64,000 nucleotides of DNA from Flavobacterium caeni (GTDB taxonomy: Bacteria; Bacteroidota; Bacteroidia; Flavobacteriales; Flavobacteriaceae). The notes below the pieces were generated by a model. The model was not told the DNA's origin, searched no databases, and worked only from the letters and a program-made list of their open reading frames with translations. The translations under genes were made by a program, and so were the position numbers. Numbering within the stretch: the stretch's first letter is position 1; each line of letters opens with the position of its first letter. Shown here in pieces: positions 1 to 6,281 of this stretch. The DNA lies in assembly GCF_900101895.1 (NCBI RefSeq), contig NZ_FMVF01000003.1, forward strand, positions 1-64,000. Direction: 5' to 3'.

Positions 1-63
1 GTTCGTGAAACTAAAACGTTCCGGCTACCGAAAACCAGCGATCACGTAAATGCGCTGTTATAA
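1..63. other. attC-like recombination site, right half (cut by window edge)
   Basis: This is the terminal part of a site of the same family as those at 335-468, 1247-1381 and 1822-1955. It carries the conserved stretch with the TTCCGGCTACCGAAAA core and a stem half ending TAAATGCGC before the core box GTTATAA at 57-63. The stem half is the same variant as in the 1247-1381 site. It shows that at least one more cassette lies outside the window to the left. Confidence 0.65.
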
Positions 64-127
64 GAACCTTGCAGCAAAGCAATGACAACGAATGTCTTGA
101 AATTATTTTTCACGAAGACGTCAAAAA

Positions 128-274
128 ATGATTTCCCATAAAAGGAAATCATTTGCAAGATGTTCCGAATTTATAAGTTTTAGCGAAACTCAACGAGGCA
201 AATTGTCAAAGCTTTTTTGGCAACGAAACTCATATAAAAACCTTCGGCATGAGAATCATATTTCAAAAAAATAA
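128..274 (+). CDS. Possible 48-residue ORF in an otherwise gene-free cassette
   Basis: The cassette bounded by the boxes at 57-63 and 335-341 holds about 270 bases and no ORF over 60 codons. The best candidate is this 48-codon plus-strand ORF, starting MISHKRKSF and ending HISKK. It lies opposite to the orientation of the other cassette genes. No domain or signal peptide can be seen. The cassette may instead be non-coding, carrying a promoter or an RNA. Treat this as a weak call. Confidence 0.15.
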   Translation: MISHKRKSFARCSEFISFSETQRGKLSKLFWQRNSYKNLRHENHISKK

Positions 275-334
275 AGAAGGAAAATTGTTATTCCTAAATC
301 AGCGGTTCGTAGCTTATGGGGAAAAACAAGGTTC

Positions 335-468
335 TTATAACGTTTCGCCTGTAACCGTAGTCGCGGAAAAAGCGAGGCGAGTTCTCTCTGCCGAAGATAA
401 ACAATGTTCGTGAACTAGCAATTTCCGGCTACCGAAATCTTAGCGATTGCGGTTACAGGCTGTTGGCT
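335..468. other. attC-like recombination site 1
   Basis: This 134-bp imperfect palindrome is bounded by TTATAAC (335-341) and GTTGGCT (462-468). Next to the boxes, GCCTGTAACCG and CGGTTACAGGC form an inner stem that extends to about 18 bp with two mismatches. The centre carries the conserved GTTCTCTCTGCCGAAGATA and TTCCGGCTACCGAAA stretches shared by all sites here. The architecture (outer R boxes, inner L boxes, long variable loop) is that of a long attC. Confidence 0.7.
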
Positions 469-476
469 GCTGGCCG

Positions 477-953
477 TTATTTAGAAACCATTTTTGATAT
501 GTCGTATTTAGAAAGCAATTCCATATTTTTTTTTGAAATATTTATTCCCCATTCAGGTTTACTTTTCTGTCCTGGTTTATCATAAAGTTTATCTTTAAAT
601 AATTCGTTTGGATTTAACCAAACCGTTGAAGGAATAAAATAGACAACTGGCATCTTGTGGTTTTGCATTAACACAAGTGCTAAATATAAGTTTTCTTTTA
701 AGCCGTCTTTCCAAGAATCTTTAGTCACGAAAATATATCCAGTTTTTTCTCGTATAGTTTTAACTTGAATATCAATATGCTTATTGTTGTCTGTTCTTAT
801 AATAAAATCAATCCCTCTATCATCTACTTCAGATGAATAAATATCTAAACCAGCAAAAGTTAGCCACATTTTCGTCCAATATTCACCAATTTTTCCTACT
901 TGTAAATGTGTAAGATGGTCATATTTATAACTTTCAAAATCTTGCGAAATCAT
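477..953 (-). CDS. DUF4365-like PD-(D/E)XK-fold protein (cassette gene)
   Basis: This 158-residue protein resembles the DUF4365 family, which has a PD-(D/E)XK nuclease-like fold. Visible elements are Glu23 in an early helix, Asp49 in GIDFII, and the DIQVKT strand with Gln63 and Lys65. Together these give the E...D...QxK layout of the family. Its ATG overlaps the stop of the upstream small gene (4-base overlap), so the two are translationally coupled. Both lie in one cassette, and the stop is 9 bases from the attC-like box at 462-468. DUF4365 domains occur in defence and toxin-like contexts, but no specific function can be assigned. AT-rich codon use differs from the chromosomal genes to the right, fitting acquired DNA. 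Confidence 0.75.
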   Translation of the reverse strand: MISQDFESYKYDHLTHLQVGKIGEYWTKMWLTFAGLDIYSSEVDDRGIDFIIRTDNNKHIDIQVKTIREKTGYIFVTKDSWKDGLKENLYLALVLMQNHKMPVVYFIPSTVWLNPNELFKDKLYDKPGQKSKPEWGINISKKNMELLSKYDISKMVSK

Positions 954-1204
954 ACCTTTTGAGTTAAATATTCATTCCAATAATCTTTAATATCAATATG
1001 GTTATCTCGCGCTGATTCATAACTATGGAACTCTTTAGAGATTGATTCGCTTATTTCGCTTTTTTCAATTTCTCCGGTAAATGGATTTTTGGAGTATTCA
1101 ATCCTTGCGTTATATTCAATTATTAAAAATTCTGATTCTTGTCGAATATTTCTTATTCTTTCAAAATCAATTGTCAAACCGTTTACAGTGTTAATTCTTT
1201 CCAT
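950..1204 (-). CDS. Small unknown cassette protein, coupled to the DUF4365 gene
   Basis: This is an 84-residue soluble protein that I do not recognise. A longer reading to 1333 would run back through the attC-like site, so the start is placed at the ATG at 1204, which begins MERINTVNGL. That start lies about 45 bases inside the cassette boundary (1247-1253), as expected for a cassette gene. The product is acidic and mostly beta and helix in appearance, with no signal peptide. Its stop overlaps the start of the DUF4365 gene, so the pair probably acts together, for example as a nuclease-like protein and its partner. That role is inference only. Confidence 0.55.
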   Translation of the reverse strand: MERINTVNGLTIDFERIRNIRQESEFLIIEYNARIEYSKNPFTGEIEKSEISESISKEFHSYESARDNHIDIKDYWNEYLTQKV

Positions 1205-1246
1205 AATATTTCTTGGTTGTAGTTTTCCGCGATCCTCGCGGCTTGC

Positions 1247-1381
1247 AGCCAACGTTAGGCGCATTTGCGCAAACGCGGCGCCAGCGAACTGAGTTCTCTC
1301 TGCCGAAGATAATGTTTCTTCGTGAAACCACAACTTTCCGGCTACCGAAAACCAGCGCTTTGAGTAAATGCGCGGTTGAGC
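1247..1381. other. attC-like recombination site 2
   Basis: A 135-bp imperfect palindrome from AGCCAAC (1247-1253) to GTTGAGC (1375-1381). Its inner stem (GCGCATTTGCGC near the left box, GAGTAAATGCGC near the right) differs in sequence from that of sites 1 and 3, while the central TTCTCTCTGCCGAAGATAA and TTCCGGCTACCGAAAA blocks are the same. Stem sequence therefore varies while the pairing is kept. Confidence 0.7.
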
Positions 1382-1393
1382 GACGTTATCTTC

Positions 1394-1786
1394 CTATGAG
1401 TTTATGGGAATTGAAAATAAAGACCTAACTTTTTTCCCATCCTTTTCGGCAGGAATCCATTTTGGAGACATTTTCAGTACTCGTATGGCTTCATTTCCGA
1501 ATTCTGCATCAACTTCATTTTTTACAATTCTTACCTTTTTAATTGAACCATCCGATTCTACAACAAAAGATAAAAATACTTTTCCAGGAACCCTTTTCTC
1601 AGGTCGTTTAAAATTCTTGATTAAATATTCATAAAACTTACTCATTCCGCCTGGAAATTCAGCTTTTACATCAACTTGATCTGCTCGATATACTGGTTCT
1701 TCTTCTACCACAATTTCGCCTGTGGTGTTTTGTGAAAAAGCATTTTGGACAAATAATATAAATAATATGAGATAGATTTTTTTCAT
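1394..1786 (-). CDS. Secreted TonB C-terminal-domain protein (cassette gene)
   Basis: A 130-residue protein with an N-terminal signal peptide (MKKIYLILFILFVQNAFSQ), then a TonB C-terminal-like domain at about residues 40-130. The domain shows the FPGG(M) start, the VFLSFVVESDGSI strand-turn-strand and the AIRVLKMSPKWIPA helix-strand typical of Bacteroidota energy-transducer TonB proteins. There is no N-terminal membrane anchor or proline-rich span, so it is a lone periplasmic TonB_C domain rather than a full TonB. It fills its cassette: the start is about 36 bases after the left-hand core box and the stop 13 bases before the next site. Codon use is AT-rich. Confidence 0.75.
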   Translation of the reverse strand: MKKIYLILFILFVQNAFSQNTTGEIVVEEEPVYRADQVDVKAEFPGGMSKFYEYLIKNFKRPEKRVPGKVFLSFVVESDGSIKKVRIVKNEVDAEFGNEAIRVLKMSPKWIPAEKDGKKVRSLFSIPINS

Positions 1787-1821
1787 GTTTATATGTGTTA
1801 CCAGGTTCTTCCAGTAATGTC

Positions 1822-1955
1822 GCTCAACGTTTCGCCTGTAACCGTAGTCGCGGAAAAAGCGAACTGAGTTCTCTCTGCCAAGATAGAACTTTCTTCGTGA
1901 ACTAACAATTTCCGGTTACGAAAATCTCCGCGATTGCGGTTACAGGCTGTTAAGT
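1822..1955. other. attC-like recombination site 3
   Basis: A 134-bp imperfect palindrome from GCTCAAC (1822-1828) to GTTAAGT (1949-1955), nearly identical in sequence to site 1, including the GCCTGTAACCG / CGGTTACAGGC inner stem. It ends the cassette that carries the TonB-domain gene and starts the recombinase-proximal cassette. Confidence 0.7.
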
Positions 1956-2026
1956 AACGGCGCGAATTTATGACAAAGCTGATTTTTTTGAATTTTAAGC
2001 CGTGAAAACCGTTTTGTATTAAAAAA

Positions 2027-2233
2027 TGACAAAGATTTTCCACAAAGTTTTCAATAGGAATGAATGTCACGTAAAACAATTGACAGAGATTTTCCACAAA
2101 GTTTTCAATAGGAATGAATGTCACGTAAAACAATTGACAAAGATTTTCCACAAAGTTTTCAATAGGAATGAATGTCACGTAAAACAATTGACAAAGATTT
2201 TCCGCAAAGTTTTCATTAGGTTTGAATGTCACG
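2027..2233. repeat. 54-bp tandem repeat, 3.8 copies, inside the first cassette
   Basis: Units start at 2027, 2081, 2135 and 2189. The first three are almost identical and the last is partial and diverged. The unit starts TGACAAAGATTTTCCACAAA and contains TGAC...GTCA ends. Since 54 is a multiple of three, both strands stay open. The minus strand reads an 18-residue repeat (ENFVENLCQLFYVTFIPI) from 2232 onwards, and the plus strand reads another one. The minus ORF would continue through attC-like site 3, so it is uncertain whether either reading is a gene. The repeat occupies most of the cassette nearest the recombinase. Confidence 0.85.
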
Positions 2234-2294
2234 AAAGAGAATCATTTTTCCTTTTCGAGTTTTGACGATTTTCACGATATTTACGACGGTCGCG

Positions 2295-2330
2295 TGCGCT
2301 GTTACTTAACTATCTTATCCACGCAACTCC
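2295..2330. other. attI-like site beside the recombinase gene
   Basis: The box ACTTAAC (2304-2310), read on the minus strand as GTTAAGT, matches the outer box of site 3 across the first cassette. On its recombinase-proximal side there is no attC-like palindrome, only about 87 bases of unique sequence up to the recombinase stop. This is what an attI insertion point looks like. The exact extent and any accessory recombinase sites are not resolved. Confidence 0.5.
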
Positions 2331-2397
2331 ACCCCACCAAACACCCCAAATCAGCACGTTATGCGAATAAAATTACGTATAATAAAATACAAGTATA

Positions 2398-3552
2398 CTA
2401 AAAATTCAGATGGTCGGGCAGGGGTTGGGTGTTTAATTCCATCGTGTCGAACGGATTGCGTATTTTTTGGACCGCCATTTCGCTCACGTGCGTATAAATC
2501 ATGGTTGTTTTCGGGCTGTTGTGGCCCAGCAGATTTTGTATGTAGCGCAAATCGGTACCGTTCTCCAGAAGGTGCGTCGCAAAACTATGACGCAAGCTGT
2601 GCGGCGTGATGTGCTTGGTGATTCCGGCGCGCGTCACCGCTACTTTTACCACATTTTGAACCGATCGCGGCGAGTAGCGTTCGCCATTCGGGCCTTCGAA
2701 CAAATACACCTTGGGCGTATAAACGTTGCAGTATTCGCGCATTATGGCCAGCGCCTTTTGCGAGAGCAGCGTATACCGGTCCTTGCGCCCCTTGGCCGCC
2801 TTGATGTGAATCAGCATCCGTTGGCTGTCGATATCGGCGAGTTTCAGGTTGATCGCTTCGCTGAGCCTGAATCCGCCCGAGTAAATCAAGCACAGCAGCG
2901 TTTTGTGACGCAAGTTGTAAGCAAACGAGATAATGCGGTTCACCTCGTCCAGACTCAACACCACGGGCAGTTTCTTCTCGCGCTTCGGACGCTCGATTTC
3001 GCCAATCTCGACCTCGATCCCGCGGTATTCAAAAAACTGTTTGATTGCGTTGATGGCCTGGTTCTGATAGGAAATCGATTTCCGGGGCAAAACGATGAAT
3101 TCATAGTTGAACCGCGGCACAATCATGGGCGTAAGCGCGGTACAATGCCGTTTGTGCAGGTATTTGCAGAAAAACACCACCAGCGAAACATAGGTCGTCA
3201 CCGTCGAATCACTGTAGCGCTTGGTCAGCATCCATTTCCTGAACCGGTCGATCTCGTCGCGCATCGCCTCGGGCAGCACCACATCGTGCATGTTGTGCGC
3301 GTCCTTTTCGGCCTTCGATTGCACACGCGAGGCATCGACGGGCGCATACCGCTGCATCACCGCCAACACCTGCGCCTTGTTGTTTTGCGAATAAGGCAAA
3401 TACCAAACCTTGCGCGTCTGGCTCCATTTGGCCCCGAGGGCTTGTTGCGCAACGGTCGCCAGCGCACGGCTGCGTTCGAATGCAATGGTAAGTATGGTTT
3501 GATTGCGGTGAACCGCACGGTCCAGCACGACAGTAGGAAGTGGCGTTTGCAT
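2398..3552 (-). CDS. Tyrosine recombinase/integrase associated with the cassette array
   Basis: This 384-residue site-specific recombinase has the full catalytic set: Arg229 (GGFRLSE), Lys257 (KGRKDRY), His318-x-x-Arg321 (HSLRH), His344 (LGH) and Tyr353 (IYTH). Residues 1-70 form an N-terminal extension with a WSQTRKVWYLPY motif common in Bacteroidota recombinases. A SAM-like core-binding domain follows (about 95-180). Between Arg229 and His318 the spacing is Xer-like, and the insert of about 20-50 residues that marks IntI is missing. The C-terminal IRNPFD stretch nevertheless recalls IntI (VRSPLD). The gene is GC-balanced like the chromosome, unlike its cassettes, which fits a resident enzyme with imported cargo. 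It reads towards the array, so its transcript could run into the cassettes. Confidence 0.85.
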   Translation of the reverse strand: MQTPLPTVVLDRAVHRNQTILTIAFERSRALATVAQQALGAKWSQTRKVWYLPYSQNNKAQVLAVMQRYAPVDASRVQSKAEKDAHNMHDVVLPEAMRDEIDRFRKWMLTKRYSDSTVTTYVSLVVFFCKYLHKRHCTALTPMIVPRFNYEFIVLPRKSISYQNQAINAIKQFFEYRGIEVEIGEIERPKREKKLPVVLSLDEVNRIISFAYNLRHKTLLCLIYSGGFRLSEAINLKLADIDSQRMLIHIKAAKGRKDRYTLLSQKALAIMREYCNVYTPKVYLFEGPNGERYSPRSVQNVVKVAVTRAGITKHITPHSLRHSFATHLLENGTDLRYIQNLLGHNSPKTTMIYTHVSEMAVQKIRNPFDTMELNTQPLPDHLNF

Positions 3553-3613
3553 AAAAAATCTATTTGGCGTATACGATATAAAAATACGAATTTTTTGTAT
3601 CGGTTGATTTTTT

Positions 3614-3710
3614 AGGAGCTGTTTCCCGCTTTACGTTGCAATCTTTTATTGCGTCCCGAAGCGTCGGGACTCCATAAAAGGATTTCCACTGCAATCGGGG
3701 CTAGGGACTC
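3614..3710. repeat. Dispersed palindromic element, copy A
   Basis: A block with ends GGAGCTGTTTCCCGCTT and AAAAGGATTTCCACTGCAAT-CGGGGCTAGGG surrounds a small hairpin centre (GTCCCGAAGCGTCGGGAC). A second copy with the same ends but a different centre lies at 8066-8180. Conserved flanks around a swapped hairpin look like a REP/MITE-type element. I see no coding potential. Confidence 0.7.
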
Positions 3711-3797
3711 GAGAAACTATGGTGTATTGCGGTTTGATCGCCACCGCGCAAGGATTATTCTCTATTTTTTATTTTTATTATCTATTCGTCGCTTGCG

Positions 3798-3881
3798 GTT
3801 CGTCATTCGTCATTCGTCGTTCGTCGTTCGTCTTTCGTCTTTCGTCGTTCGTCATTCGTCATTCGTCATTCGTCATTCGAC
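3798..3881. repeat. Heptanucleotide tandem repeat (NTTCGTC, 12 units)
   Basis: Twelve consecutive 7-mers of the form NTTCGTC, in which only the first base varies (A, G or T); the last unit ends AC. The same heptamer on the other strand occurs at 9090-9124. No spacers are present, so this is not a CRISPR array. The stretch 3553-4027 otherwise holds no gene: it carries copy A of the dispersed element, this array and a palindrome at 3929-3947 (GAATGTCCA-G-TGGACATTC). Confidence 0.9.
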
Positions 3882-4027
3882 AAAAAAAAATCCGTCCGGC
3901 GCTCACCAAACATTTGAGATTAAGAGGAGAATGTCCAGTGGACATTCGGTTTTGCTAATGACAGTCAAAAAAAATCCGCTTTACTCTCGCAAAACGGATA
4001 TTCTATCAAATCGTAAAGTATAATAAT

Positions 4028-5416
4028 CTACAAGTGTATCACCTCGCCATACGCGTCGGCGGCGGCTTCCATGATGGCCTCGCTCATCGTCGGGTGCGGG
4101 TGCACCGATTTGATGATTTCATGGCCTGTGGTCTCGAGTTTGCGCGCCACGACCGCCTCGGCGATCATATCGGTCACGCCCGCGCCAATCATGTGGCAAC
4201 CGAGCCATTCGCCGTATTTGGCGTCAAAGATTACCTTGACGAATCCGTCAGGCGCACCGGCAGCCTTGGCCTTGCCCGATGCCGAAAACGGGAATTTCCC
4301 GATCTTGAGCTCGTAGCCTTTTTCCTTAGCCTGTTTTTCGGTAAGCCCCACCGATGCAATTTCGGGCGACGCATACGTACAACCCGGAATGTTGCCATAA
4401 TCGATCTTGTCTACGTGCAAGCCCGCGATCTTCTCGACGCAGGTGATGCCTTCGGCCGAGGCCACGTGGGCCAATGCCGGTCCTGGAACCACATCGCCAA
4501 TGGCGTAATAGCCCGGGATGTTGGTCTGGTAAAAATCGTTCACCAAAATCTTGTCGCGGTCGGTGGCGATGCCGCATGCCTCGAGCCCGATGTTCTCGAT
4601 GTTGGTCTTGATGCCCACGGCCGAGAGCAATACTTCGGCTTCGAGCACCTCTTCGCCCTTGGCGGTCTTGACAAACGCCTTGACGCCGCTACCGCTGGTG
4701 TCGATCCTTTCGACCGACGAATTGGTCATGATCTTGAGTCCCGCTTTTTTCATTGAGCGTTCCATTTGCTTCGAAACGTCTTCGTCTTCGAGCGGCACGA
4801 TGTTCGGCAAGAATTCGACGATGGTCACTTCGGTACCGATCGAGTTGTAAAAATGTGCGAACTCGACCCCAATGGCGCCCGATCCAACCACGATCATCGA
4901 TTTGGGTTGCGTCGGCAAGTTCATCGCCTGGCGGTAGCCGATCACTTTCTTGCCGTCCTGCGGCAGGTTCGGCAATTCGCGTGAACGCGCGCCGGTTGCA
5001 ATGATGATGTGGTCTGCCGAATACTCGGTCACTTTGCCGTCGGCAGCGGTCACGTCGATCTTTTTGCCCGGCTTGAGTTTACCCGCACCGTCAATCACAT
5101 CGATCTTGTTCTTTTTCATCAAAAACTGGATGCCCTTGCTCATGCCGTCGGCCACGCCGCGCGAGCGTTGGATCATCGCGTTAAAATCTTTGTCATAACC
5201 GTTCACGGTGATCCCGTAGTCGGAAGCGTGCTTGAGGTAATCGAAAACCTGCGCCGATTTCAAAAGCGCCTTGGTGGGGATACAACCCCAGTTGAGGCAA
5301 ATGCCGCCCAGGTGTTCCTTTTCGATGATGGCCGTCTTGAAGCCCAGTTGCGAAGCCCTGATGGCCGCCACATAGCCGCCCGGTCCGCTTCCTAAAACGA
5401 TGATGTCGTATTTCAT
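4028..5416 (-). CDS. lpdA: Dihydrolipoyl dehydrogenase (E3)
   Basis: This 462-residue flavoprotein reoxidises dihydrolipoamide with NAD+ in the pyruvate, 2-oxoglutarate and branched-chain dehydrogenase complexes. The FAD-binding motif is GSGPGG at residues 9-14 and the redox-active disulfide is CLNWGC (Cys40, Cys45). A second dinucleotide motif, VGSGAIGVEFA, binds NAD. The C-terminal HPHPTMSEAIMEA supplies the His-Glu pair for the partner subunit. Length and motifs match the family fully. It stands alone here without other dehydrogenase-complex genes, as is common for the shared E3 subunit. The gene is divergent from the CPBP protease gene. Confidence 0.96.
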   Translation of the reverse strand: MKYDIIVLGSGPGGYVAAIRASQLGFKTAIIEKEHLGGICLNWGCIPTKALLKSAQVFDYLKHASDYGITVNGYDKDFNAMIQRSRGVADGMSKGIQFLMKKNKIDVIDGAGKLKPGKKIDVTAADGKVTEYSADHIIIATGARSRELPNLPQDGKKVIGYRQAMNLPTQPKSMIVVGSGAIGVEFAHFYNSIGTEVTIVEFLPNIVPLEDEDVSKQMERSMKKAGLKIMTNSSVERIDTSGSGVKAFVKTAKGEEVLEAEVLLSAVGIKTNIENIGLEACGIATDRDKILVNDFYQTNIPGYYAIGDVVPGPALAHVASAEGITCVEKIAGLHVDKIDYGNIPGCTYASPEIASVGLTEKQAKEKGYELKIGKFPFSASGKAKAAGAPDGFVKVIFDAKYGEWLGCHMIGAGVTDMIAEAVVARKLETTGHEIIKSVHPHPTMSEAIMEAAADAYGEVIHL

Positions 5417-5627
5417 TTTCTAAGTGTTTATTGATTTTGGTAGGTAGGAACCGGCCCAAGACCTGTTCCCGCATTTATTTGCGGTTACGAAATTAGGGAT
5501 TTATTTGCGGATTGTAAAGTTTCTTCGTGACAAAGTTTGCCGCTTTGGATGCAGGAAAACAGACACTCGCGCATTTTGGTTTTCAACCAATGGCGGTATT
5601 GGCTTATCTTAGCGCAAACAACCAGAT

Positions 5628-6281
5628 ATGGTGTCCATCCGAACATTTCTCAATCACAAAATAGGCGCGCTGCTCTTGCTTGCGTTGGCCATGGGGTTGA
5701 TCTACAATCCGCTCACCAAATTCCCGTTTACGTTTTGCGTCATCATCGCCTTTATCCTGTTGGCGACGTATGCACAAAGCCAAAGCCTCGACGAATTGCG
5801 TTTCAGGAAGCTGTCTGGCGCAGATTTCCTACGCATCCTGGTTTGTTTTGCCGCGCTCGAAGCCGTCATGGATTTTGTCGTGCAGCCCGCCATCAACCTC
5901 GCATTCAACGAACCCGCCGATTATTCCGCATTTGCCGCGCTCGAGGGCAATACGGGCAAGTACCTCAAATATTTAATTTATATGTGGATCAGCGCTGCCT
6001 TTGGCGAGGAGCTGTTGTTTCGCGCTTTTGCGTTTGCGCAACTCGAGAGGATCATCGGGAACCGAAAAGCGGTCATCGTGGTTTTGAGCGCCGTACTGTT
6101 TAGCTTGCCGCACCTTTACCAGGGCTATGCCGGGCTGGCCACGACGTTCGTGTTTGGATTGGCCTTTGGCGCGTTGTTCCAGTCTTTCAAGAACATCTGG
6201 ATCAACATCATCGTGCATGGACTTATCGATACGCTGTTCTTGACCTTGGCCTATTTCGGGTATTTGTCGTTCTACGCCTGA
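5628..6281 (+). CDS. CPBP family intramembrane glutamic protease
   Basis: This 217-residue membrane protein belongs to the CPBP (CAAX protease and bacteriocin-processing) family. Hydrophobic segments lie at about 12-26, 33-47, 66-84, 115-125, 145-160, 168-185 and 193-212. The catalytic motifs are present: EExxxR as Glu127-Glu128...Arg132 (GEELLFR), His162 in SLPHL and His197 in IIVHGLID. The substrate is unknown. Family members process prenylated or peptide substrates or act in self-immunity. The start ATG follows an AT-rich leader shared with the divergent lpdA gene. Its last 10 bases overlap the end of the convergent ABC exporter gene. Confidence 0.88.
   Translation: MVSIRTFLNHKIGALLLLALAMGLIYNPLTKFPFTFCVIIAFILLATYAQSQSLDELRFRKLSGADFLRILVCFAALEAVMDFVVQPAINLAFNEPADYSAFAALEGNTGKYLKYLIYMWISAAFGEELLFRAFAFAQLERIIGNRKAVIVVLSAVLFSLPHLYQGYAGLATTFVFGLAFGALFQSFKNIWINIIVHGLIDTLFLTLAYFGYLSFYA

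Larger units (their letters stand above)
1..3552 (-). mobile_element. Integron-like cassette array with inverted, non-IntI tyrosine recombinase
   Basis: A recombinase gene (2398-3552) is followed on the same strand by a row of small AT-rich genes separated by near-identical 134-135 bp imperfect palindromes. Each palindrome starts with an RYYYAAC-type box and ends with a GTTRRRY-type box. The outer 7-mers of successive sites match across each cassette (GTTATAA/TTATAAC, GTTGGCT/AGCCAAC, GTTGAGC/GCTCAAC, GTTAAGT/ACTTAAC). This is the signature expected if each cassette was inserted as a circle at a G^TT site, as in integrons. The array runs off the left edge. Unlike classical integrons, the recombinase reads towards the cassettes and lacks the IntI-specific insert. 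Seen: repeats, box matching, orientation. Inference: that the recombinase mobilises the cassettes. Confidence 0.75.

Noticed and set aside
950..1333. Long reading of the small cassette gene to 1333
   Set aside because: The first 43 codons lie inside the attC-like site; the ATG at 1204 sits just inside the cassette.
1798..2232. 144-codon minus ORF with 18-residue repeats
   Set aside because: It runs straight through attC-like site 3 and gains its length from the 54-bp tandem repeat, so it is reported as a repeat, not a gene.
2027..3881. Tandem repeats as CRISPR arrays
   Set aside because: The 54-bp units and the heptamers follow one another without unique spacers, and no cas gene is nearby.
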